From Luidia sarsii (lineage: Eukaryota > Echinodermata > Asteroidea > Paxillosida > Luidiidae), in assembly GCA_949987565.1 (NCBI GenBank), contig OX465115.1, positions 8,334,566 through 8,398,565 on the forward strand: DNA of 64,000 nucleotides, given 5' to 3'. The position numbers and the translations under genes are program-made. Under the pieces are notes generated by a model. It was given only the letters and a program-made list of their open reading frames with translations. It searched no databases and was not told the origin of the DNA. This document shows, one piece after another, positions 58,401 to 64,000 of this stretch. The number at the start of each line of letters is the position of its first letter. Position 1 is the stretch's first letter.

Positions 58401-61400
58401 TTCACCGGGATGTCGCAGCGCTACTCTCCACTGCACCACACACTCTTTCAGGTTGATAATCCATTGACACATAATGTACTCTTATAGATTTACTTTATAG
58501 ATATATCTATTTGCCCAAGTGACATTATTCAAAGACCCCCATGTGGTCATGGACACACTGGAAAGTGGCCCGTAGTAGTGAAAGACTCGCACATTGACTT
58601 TAAGTAATGCTGTGTTTGCTCATAGGAACTGCACCCACCAACTAATTTATTGTAAATATGCAAAATTCCCTTTTATTAAATTTTATTAACATTTTCGTGA
58701 GCCTAATGTTTCTAAAGGTCTTACAGAATGGTCCTGCTGATAAAAATGTTGCACTCAAGATCTTTAAGCTTTATTTTGGTAATTTTCAGTCAGTGAGCAG
58801 TTTGTAATTTTCTTTCTTTACTTTTTCATGGTCTTGTTTTACTAGGTCTGGTTTCACAATCATAGTTTCCGCACAGCAATGTACAAATGGCAGCCGTTAC
58901 TAAGTCCCCAGCCAGGTAAACAAGAACTTTCTGTTTATTGTATTTGAACATTGTATTGTATTGTATTAGTCCCTCAATGATTTACTGATGTACCTATATA
59001 TTTCACTTTCTCATTTCAGATGTGAGGAAAGAGAAATATGTACCGGATTGCATAAGTGGCCATCTCCAGCTACTATTTGCACTGCTTCAGTTTAGCAAAA
59101 GAAGGTTAATACATTTGATTAATACATCTTTCAATCATTGCTTCAAGACAAATTTTTTTGGCTATTCATTATTATTAAGACACAAAGTTTGTTGTTTTAT
59201 GCCAAAGTGAGTCATACTTGACTTGAAAAAATGTTTGATTATCATGGACTCAGAATTTGAATGTTTGCCTATTTTGTAAAGCCCTTTTCACACTAAAACA
59301 ACATTTACACGGTTATAATTTGCATGGGTCTGACCCGTGGAAGTTTCAACATGGGTCAATCATGCTGCATGTTCACAATATGCAACAAAAATTTGGCTGT
59401 CACGCTACATGTATCAGTCTCGACCCGTTTTTTCAGGAATGTAAGATTTCCGGAAAAATAAGCATCTCAAACTGCTAAAAGAGTAGTCCCATAATGCAAT
59501 GTGACTGATTGTGACCCGTGGCCTTCTTGTATTCCCATCAGAGATTGTTGAGTTTGTCCCGACACTGCAATGCTGTCTTCTGGAAACCAGCTGTCATCAA
59601 TTCCTCACTGATCTTAACGAAAATGTTGTTGTTTTGTGTCGTTCCATCCAGCTGGCTCTGAAATGATGCATATGACCAGATGCTCAGCATTTTTCCACAT
59701 CCTCTTTGCTCTATAATGGTCTTTTCTCAATTTTCGATGCCACGATAATTCTAAAGAGGAATTCTGATATTGTATGTAATTATGTCTTCCTTTTCAATCT
59801 GTGCTATCAGTTATTAATGGCGTGCTTTGGGCATGTGTTTGGTGGTATTGTGAACCTTGGAGGTCAAACGTTACCAAATTTCATGTTCTTTGTGCATGCA
59901 TAATGACCCACATGTCCAATTGACTAGAAGTACACTAACACAGGTTGAAATGTAACATGGAGATGTTCACACTACTGCTTGCAACCTGTATCAAAATTTT
60001 CTACACCAGTCAACTGCTCTCAACCCACCTCTCAAACAGGGTTAGTTTCAACTTGGGTTGAGCGCCTTACACAGGTTGACGATTCTACACCATGTTAAAG
60101 TCTTGTAGAATGAACAGGACAGTCTTTTTATACATGGGTCGTACCTGGGTTCATCCCAAATATTTTTTGGAGTGTGAAAAGCCCTTAAGTTTGGAATTTA
60201 ATTTGAATTGTCCTTAATGTTCACCTGAACATTTGAATGATTGATCTGTTGTTATATTTTCAATGTAGGTATATTGATCCATCAGGCCTTGTCAATTGTT
60301 TGGGTCTTGATGCTGCGTTGCAACAGGTTAGTCTATGCTAAGCATCAGTACTTTCACAACACTACTGGGTGTGCTTTTGTATAGTAAATGACAAATACTC
60401 CCACTTAACTCCAATGCAGTCTCATATCCACCAGTCACCTCTTTCATTTATGATTTTTGTGAATTATTTTCATTTACCTTTTAAAATTAAAACTTTTTTC
60501 ACCAATTCAGGATATACATACTGTATATATGTTTCTTCATATTTTCTTCGGTACAGTTTTAACAAAATATTATTAGTCATTTAATACACTTCACTATTTA
60601 TGGTTCCATCTCCGCCTTTGCATGCATGCACCAATATACCAACCTCTCCATTCCTCATTCTTTTCAGCAAAGTACATCTGGTCCTTAAATTCTCCTCAAT
60701 ATATCATTTAATCCATAGGATGCTCAGGAATTTAGTAAACTCTTCATGTCATTGCTGGAAGAAACACTGTCCTTACAATCACACCCTGATGTACAGTGTG
60801 TTATTCAGCAACAATTTCGTGGCCAGTATGCCTATGTGACAAGGTATCAGTATGTGATTTTAAACACTTAAAATTCCTCAAAATTCCTCACACAGAGGTC
60901 CAAATTGTGCAAGGTTTTACTCACTTTTACTTAGACATAGTGTACTCTTATTGATAAGCTATTCCAGATTATTTAGTGAGGTTTGAAAATGGCATATATA
61001 TTAAACCAATCCCAGTGTGATGGTCATGGGCACTTGAAAATGGACCGGCGCGAAGTGGTTGATAGTGATGTACTGATCCTTATATTTGAATTTCAGAAAA
61101 CATTGTGTCTGTGGCCTGTATACATATATGTATTTTGTTTTCTCGTGCACGCACAATAACTCTGAAAATAGCACATCCAGCTGAAAAAAAATGTACCTAG
61201 ATTGAATTGCCCTTTTTATGAGTGAACTGCCCCACAAACAATTTATATTTGCTGTCAAAAAAGTACATATACTGGTATGGTACACACAAGCAAATATATG
61301 GTTCAGAATATATAATTTGTGTAGAAAATAATGAACGTTGATAATACACAAATCTCAAAAATTTAGAGGTTTAGAGGTTCTTTAAAGGTTCAGGGAGGAC

Positions 61401-63460
61401 ATCTGGGGAAAGATCAAAGGGGTTGCTGAAAATTATCAGCTCCTTTAACCACTTCGTGCCGGGTGGTTTTACGGCGCTCATGACCGCCATACGGGTTTTT
61501 TTTAATAATGCATCATTTTCAAATATCGCTAAAACAATCGGAGCAATATATTTGTGAAATAAATCGATAAGGGTATACTAAGGATACAAGAGAGTAAAAC
61601 GTGGCACAATTCGGACATCGTTGTGGCTTTTGTCTAGAGATTACCCGTTCGAAAAAGGACCCATTGTGCGTCATCAATGGAGCATAACGGACTTGTGTGT
61701 GCGTGTATGGTATTGACGATCCGTGACCACAGACTAGCCTCCACTCCAGGCAGTCAAATCTTTGAGTTGGTCAGCCCCAACCGAGCATACAGATTGCGGT
61801 GAAGAATGTGGGTGAAATTCCACTGCCTGACCGACGACCGTTGGGCTGTGTGGCATGCCAACACAATGTCCCCTGCGTACTTTCAGCGGCAGCGCAGTAT
61901 CCCTCGATCATCCACAGTCCCACAATTGCACAATTACTTCTGCTAATCTTGCAATTCATGTGGCAACTTGCATCAAAAAGGGTCTTTGTAATGATTCTTA
62001 TTGCTTTGTTCTAATCTGAAAAGAGTCTTTGTTTAAAATGTGGACAATAGTGGTGCCCGGATTCGGAGTGCCCCATCGCATAGTCAAACCAAAGGAGCTC
62101 CGATTTCGGAGGACCCGGCGCAAAGTGGATAAGTGAGAGATTCCCTTCAAAATATTTTCAAATAATATATTCAGCTCCTTAAAATGAGAGATTCCCTAAT
62201 ATTTTCCAATAATATCCCTCCATTGTACCAGTCTGTTTTCCTTAACACAGACAGATTAGTCAAACAAATCAATGAAAAACTGACTGGGAACTTTTGAACA
62301 AATTGAACAAATTTATTTTAAAGAATGAAACCTTTTTTGTTTTGGCTGATGATGTGCACTTTGATAATGGGCCATATGAACTAACCAGTATTGTAAAGGC
62401 TCCAACATACATGTAGGTGATTTGAGTGGGACCTGAAAAAGCTTAATGATATTTGTTTTGTGTTTCCGTAGTAATATTAGTAAATTTAGTCGAAAATTCT
62501 TGTGAGCCTCGCAAGCAATACAGGAGGCAAATACAGAATTTGAAATGGAGTTTCCCCATGCCCTACTAATACCCTCCCCTCCCCAAGCCCTATTAATATC
62601 CGTAGTTTGTGTGCAATATTCAGGACGAGAAAAAAATAATTATATGAACTTGAAAGCATCAAAGAGTCACTATTATACCGGGTACATGTGACTACTATTA
62701 ATCATGCACAAACTCAATGTTACTTCTGCCAATCAAAATGGAGTCAATGCCGAGCGGTATCACTATTCTGCCATGGAATCGAATCAATTTCCAAAATGAT
62801 GGAATTGACCAACACTTATTTGATTTAATGTAGGATTATATGTTTTTATTTTATGTACTTTATAATTATGTATCTCATCAATTTACAGAAAGCAAAGCCC
62901 AACTTCCTGGAACTATGCAGTAACACAAACTGAATACCGGTATATTGCATTTGGAAAATATTAAGTAATACAAAAACCTTTGCAAACAGAAAACACTGAT
63001 CATGCTTTACTGTGATGTTTACTTTTATTGTCTTAAGGTGTAACAATTGTGATCATAGCTCTGAGCGTCCTTCAAAGTTCTATGAGCTAGATCTCAACAT
63101 CAAAGGCCTGAAGGAACTCAGCGAAAGCCTTGGAGAGTTCTTGCAAGTATGTCACTTTTCGTATTAGTTACCGGTATCATGTGTGAAAATGGCTAGTCAG
63201 ATTATAGTATTCTTTGATTATTATGTTCATACATAAACGTTATCTAAAAGTGGTAATGGTTGATATGACTGGAATACTGAATGAATATATGTAGATCTTC
63301 ATATGTCTATGGTTTGTTTCTAATAGGAGGAGCATTTGGATGGAGCTAACCGATACTTCTGTGATGTCTGTAAGTCCAAGCAGAATGCCTCTAGGCGTAT
63401 CCAATTACTTCAACTCCCACCAGTCCTGAATATCCAATTGTTACGATTCATATTTGACAG
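52360..63460 (+). CDS. USP48: USP48, ubiquitin carboxyl-terminal hydrolase 48 (5' part; continues past the window)
   Basis: A deubiquitinating cysteine protease of the USP/C19 family; the vertebrate enzyme is mainly nuclear and acts on, among others, RelA and histone H2A. Coding exons: 52360-52493, 54224-54344, 56009-56068, 58846-58915, 59020-59104, 60269-60326, 60719-60843, 63038-63146, 63327-63460. All joins keep frame and use GT-AG. They give 298 full codons (896 nt) of a protein that is about 1035 residues in human. Seen: N-terminal [20 protein letters not shown] (46 on), Cys box [16 protein letters not shown] with the nucleophile at Cys98, the same number as in human; [17 protein letters not shown] (175 on); CxxC pairs C219/C222 and C266/C269. 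The catalytic His/Asp, DUSP and ubiquitin-like parts must lie to the right. Confidence 0.95.
52780..52880 (+). repeat. Dispersed single relative of the satellite element
   Basis: ATGCTCTGTTTCAGAAACAGACAG has the same TCTGTT...AACAGA stem as the array, followed by TTCGAGTTTTTGTCTTG, a T/G/C-rich tract in the place of (CTT)n, and AAGTCCATGGACAAAGCAC, matching the array's ATCCCATAGACAAAGCACAGGG. It shows that the element exists outside the tandem array. Confidence 0.6.
53160..53340 (+). repeat. Second dispersed relative of the satellite element
   Basis: ATCCCCGAGACTTTGTGCGC, TATGTTTTGGTGTAGGCAAT, TTTGATCCCCTGATGGGATG and GATGCTCTGTTTTAAAA follow the order of the array's ACTTTGTGCACG, GTTTTGGGGTAGG, TTCGAATCCCG and ATGTTCTGTT. 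Strongly diverged, with no tandem neighbour. Confidence 0.5.
53345..53395 (+). mobile_element. Penelope-like 3'-end scrap
   Basis: GAGAAAGGTCCTGCTAGGATC followed by AAAATGTCAGGTCCACTAAAATGTGAG, a decayed copy of the element's last ~50 bases. The GAAAC of the ribozyme-like segment is lost here. Confidence 0.75.
53902..54209. mobile_element. Inverted SINE pair (palindromic composite insertion)
   Basis: Left half (53902-53996) is a SINE tail and B-box region on the minus strand; right half (54102-54209) is a SINE head and tail on the plus strand. Between them, 53997-54036 and 54061-54101 form an almost perfect 40-bp hairpin (one extra base). Exact 13-bp direct repeats TAATTCTATTGTA flank the whole block (53889-53901 and 54210-54222), so it entered as one unit. 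The right repeat ends one base before USP48 exon 2. Confidence 0.8.
54112..54183 (+). mobile_element. tRNA-derived SINE head (cloverleaf-like)
   Basis: 72 bases fold as a tRNA: acceptor GGCTGGA with TCCAGTC, D stem GCTC/GAGC, anticodon stem CTGG/CCAG, weak T stem TCGGG/TCTGG. The A box TAGCTCAGATG (54119-54129) fits the pol III consensus and GGTTCAAGTTC (54163-54173) is a slightly worn B box. The SINE body AAAGTTTTCTTTGCCAATTTTTC follows directly, so it is a SINE and not a tRNA gene. Confidence 0.75.
54224..54344 (+). CDS. USP48: USP48 coding exon 2
   Basis: Preceded by TTCTATTGTAG and followed by GTATAG. The first base completes an Arg codon; the rest reads [18 protein letters not shown] ... 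[22 protein letters not shown] is identical to human. The acceptor lies in the 3' target duplication of the SINE pair, so the SINE now supplies the polypyrimidine tract. Confidence 0.93.
54345..56008 (+). other. USP48 intron 2
   Basis: 1.66 kb, GTATAG...TCTCAG. No other gene is seen. It has a C-run at about 54865-54876 and another at about 55425-55436. Confidence 0.8.
56009..56068 (+). CDS. USP48: USP48 coding exon 3 (catalytic Cys box)
   Basis: Sixty bases, phase 0 at both ends, coding [20 protein letters not shown]. This is the Cys box of ubiquitin-specific proteases with Cys98 as nucleophile. Acceptor TCTCTCAG, donor GTGAGA. Confidence 0.95.
56488..56522 (+). repeat. 5' target-site duplication of the LINE (35 bp)
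   Basis: Matches 57423-57457 with a single A/C difference. It starts ACAGCCCAACAGAAA and ends CAATGGAAATG. Confidence 0.92.
56514..57338 (+). CDS. LINE reverse transcriptase, C-terminal fragment (274 codons)
   Basis: The frame encodes the end of the reverse transcriptase palm/thumb and the C-terminal region of jockey/CR1-type LINE proteins. Seen: [17 protein letters not shown] (about 13-29), [17 protein letters not shown] (about 53-69), [17 protein letters not shown] (about 101-117), the [13 protein letters not shown] stretch and [12 protein letters not shown] near the end. The catalytic FADD box is lost with the 5' end. The ATG and first three codons lie in the host target duplication, so this start is accidental. 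No function is expected. Confidence 0.88.
   Translation: MEMQQGLENLETWAQQWGMRFNANKCSMLSIRNKSTHFYILNNTILKHVSDIHYLGIHFSSDLKWNLHVSNTTKRTNSTLGFLRRNLRNCPPSCRRTAYMALVRSALEYGAVVWDPYSITNIDRLERIQHRAARFITGDYTSRKTGCITEMLQSLKLQPLQLRWNQLHLILLYKVAKGLVTAIPSHLYLTPRKKGRLIRPRKLDGSTSSSSNPIANSIAVNSKCFKASWCNTDQLKNSFFNRTVIDWNHLNENLVQADSVERFRTLLGHGSHSV
56523..57422 (+). mobile_element. 5'-truncated non-LTR retrotransposon (jockey/CR1 type)
   Basis: A 0.9-kb insertion bounded by 35-bp direct repeats. It carries the C-terminal part of a reverse transcriptase protein, about 60 bp of 3' untranslated sequence and a short (ATACAG)n tail at about 57402-57422. The long duplication and 5' truncation are the usual marks of target-primed insertion. 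With one mismatch between the duplications and an intact frame, it is young. Confidence 0.92.
57423..57457 (+). repeat. 3' target-site duplication of the LINE (35 bp)
   Basis: Direct repeat of 56488-56522, immediately after the (ATACAG)n tail. Confidence 0.92.
58700..58815 (+). mobile_element. Possible Penelope-like tail scrap
   Basis: TTTCTAAAGGTC, GGTCCTGCTGATAAAAATG and TTTTCAGTCAGTGAGCAGTTTGTAATTT resemble, in order, the end of the Penelope-like copies (GGTCCTGCTAGGATC ... TTTAGTCAGTAAGCAGTTTGCAATATTT). The match is partial. Confidence 0.45.
58846..58915 (+). CDS. USP48: USP48 coding exon 4
   Basis: Codes [23 protein letters not shown], equivalent to human VWFLNLELRQALY..., and ends with one base of an Asp codon. 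Donor GTAAAC. Apart from VWF and the spacing this is a poorly conserved part of the family. Confidence 0.9.
59020..59104 (+). CDS. USP48: USP48 coding exon 5
   Basis: After acceptor ATTTCAG it codes [19 protein letters not shown] then FALLQFSKR, matching human ICEHLQYLFALLQNSNRR. It ends in the middle of an Arg codon before GTTAAT. Confidence 0.93.
59280..60185. mobile_element. 0.9-kb TIR element with TAA target duplication (Harbinger-like)
   Basis: Ends AGCCCTTTTCACACT (59280-59294) and AGTGTGAAAAGCCCT (60171-60185) are inverted with two mismatches. TAA lies directly outside both ends (59277-59279 and 60186-60188), the 3-bp duplication used by PIF/Harbinger elements. No transposase frame was seen. 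It fills most of USP48 intron 5 (59105-60268). Confidence 0.65.
60269..60326 (+). CDS. USP48: USP48 coding exon 6
   Basis: Completes Arg157 and codes [19 protein letters not shown], matching human YIDPSGFVKALGLDTGQQQ. Phase 0 at the 3' end, donor GTTAGT. Confidence 0.94.
60719..60843 (+). CDS. USP48: USP48 coding exon 7
   Basis: Codes [17 protein letters not shown] ... [13 protein letters not shown] plus two bases. The first 17 residues differ from human at one position (E for D). Donor GTATCA is unusual at +5/+6 but the join to exon 8 keeps frame and family match. Confidence 0.94.
61044..61060 (-). mobile_element. Solo end of the piggyBac-type MITE
   Basis: ACCGGCGCGAAGTGGTT matches the right end of the MITE family, but no matching body or left end precedes it. 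Confidence 0.6.
61449..62128. mobile_element. piggyBac-type MITE, copy 2 (680 bp)
   Basis: Same family and orientation as 41480-42166, aligning end to end. TTAA precedes it (61445-61448); the right flank is ATAA, a decayed TTAA. Terminal repeats have one or two substitutions each (CCACTTCGTGCC, GGCGCAAAGTGG). Confidence 0.85.
62262..62315 (-). mobile_element. SINE-tail scrap
   Basis: GAAAAACTGACTGGGAAC followed by TTTTGAACAAATTGA matches the tail of the minus-strand SINE at 53915-53960. No head is present. Confidence 0.65.
63038..63146 (+). CDS. USP48: USP48 coding exon 8
   Basis: Completes Arg218 and codes [19 protein letters not shown] ... [11 protein letters not shown]219 and C222 form the first zinc-binding CxxC of the USP fingers. 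Matches human CNQCGRESKLLSKFYELEL in register. Donor GTATGT. Confidence 0.93.
63327..63460 (+). CDS. USP48: USP48 coding exon 9 (last in window)
   Basis: Codes [19 protein letters not shown] ... [18 protein letters not shown] plus two bases; C266/C269 are the second CxxC pair. Human has [20 protein letters not shown] here. Donor GTAAAT. The next exon (human QTGHKKKLNTYIGFS) is not found before 64000. Confidence 0.93.
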
Positions 63461-64000
63461 GTAAATATTTCAGGTTGATAAATGCTATTAACTGACTCCT
63501 TAGAATTGCATGATGTAGTTTTTGCAGTGCTTTCAAAGCTATCTTTGAATGAGAATAGCAACAACAAAAATTTGATTTGAACTGAGTCATGTGGTTTAAT
63601 GTGTATAGTGTTCTAGTATCTGAGCTATCACAGCCCATTGGTAGGAGCCAGCTTTCTTTTCTTTGAAAAGGGCATTAGTCAAAAGCATTGAACTTTTGAC
63701 TGCCATATTTCTTCAGGGACCACATGCCTGCTTTCATTAAGATGAGAAAAGTACAATCAGCCACATCAGCTATAGGATCACTACCTATTTACTTTTTGAG
63801 TTGTAGCTTGTCTAACCCCAACCATTGATGTTTTCACAATTATTCCATGTGCATATAAATTTCCAGTCTAATCTCATGAGAATGATGCATTTGGGTATTT
63901 GCGTGAAACAAAATTAAACGAAACAAAATAACCAACAACCTTTAAAATGCACCATGTAGAAAAATGTACTTTTAATAGTTTTCCTCAAACTTTTGGTTTG
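63461..64000 (+). other. USP48 intron 9, incomplete at the window edge
   Basis: No further USP48 exon is visible in the remaining 540 bases, so the gene continues to the right. Confidence 0.8.

Larger units (their letters stand above)
56069..58845 (+). other. USP48 intron 3, host of a young LINE
   Basis: 2.78 kb, GTGAGA...TACTAG. It contains the LINE at 56523-57422 and a Penelope-tail-like scrap near 58700-58815. A 203-codon minus-strand frame (57861-58472) has no recognisable domain and is not called as a gene. Confidence 0.8.
60844..63037 (+). other. USP48 intron 7
   Basis: 2.19 kb, GTATCA...CTTAAG. It contains a solo piggyBac-MITE end (61044-61060), the second MITE copy (61449-62128) and a SINE-tail scrap (about 62262-62315). 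Confidence 0.8.

Noticed and set aside
57861..58472. 203-codon minus-strand frame in USP48 intron 3
   Set aside because: No domain, no splice or expression hint, and an equally long alternative frame overlaps it; may be chance or a decayed repeat.

Overview
The window looks like nuclear DNA of a marine invertebrate deuterostome. It has one intron-bearing animal gene whose predicted protein matches USP48 of vertebrates closely, many animal-type transposons (Penelope-like, jockey/CR1-type LINE, hAT, piggyBac, tRNA-derived SINE), and very frequent TGTACATGTA and TAGGCCTA words of the kind common in echinoderm and hemichordate genomes. The group is an inference from word use and element types; the species is not determined. 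Nothing bacterial is present.

Region 1 (1-28170) is one long tandem array with no credible gene. Its basic element is about 0.8 kb. It holds a core with three TGACGTCA (CRE-type) sites and a CACGTGTCACGTGAC double E-box, then (in some copies) a tRNA-like B box with a T-run, then a small hairpin (TCTGTT loop AACAGA) about 9-10 bases before CTAG-T, then a (CTT)n tract that opens the next element. Diverged cores are grouped in threes into higher-order units of about 2.1 kb, repeated roughly ten times, with shorter 0.8-1.5 kb units between them and at the right edge. A second hairpin module (arms AGCTTTTCCGT/ACGGAAAAGCT) sits at the CTAG-T junction in some units, singly or in tandem.

Region 2 (28171-52300) is intergenic DNA packed with old and young mobile elements: two hAT-like elements with 8-bp target duplications, an unclassified ~1.03 kb terminal-inverted-repeat family (four pieces in 37-41 kb), a foldback family with ~100-bp inverted ends lying next to TAC/TAG microsatellites, a piggyBac-type MITE with TTAA ends, and at least six pieces of one Penelope-like element. 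The longest Penelope piece still encodes the GIY-YIG endonuclease end. A 20-bp minisatellite built on GTCCTTCYGTTACC lies at 33131-33266.

Region 3 (52360-64000) is the 5' part of USP48 on the + strand. Nine coding exons give the first 298 codons plus two bases of the next, including the catalytic Cys98 box and two CxxC pairs; the gene runs off the right edge. Its introns hold a young 5'-truncated LINE with a 35-bp target duplication, an inverted SINE pair whose 13-bp target duplication ends one base before exon 2, a 0.9 kb element with TAA target duplications, a second piggyBac-type MITE, and single degenerate relatives of the satellite element.

The part most likely to be new is the satellite: a tandem array that appears to be made from a Helitron-like (HINE/pearl-like) element and carries a dense, regular set of CRE and E-box sites and co-varying hairpins.
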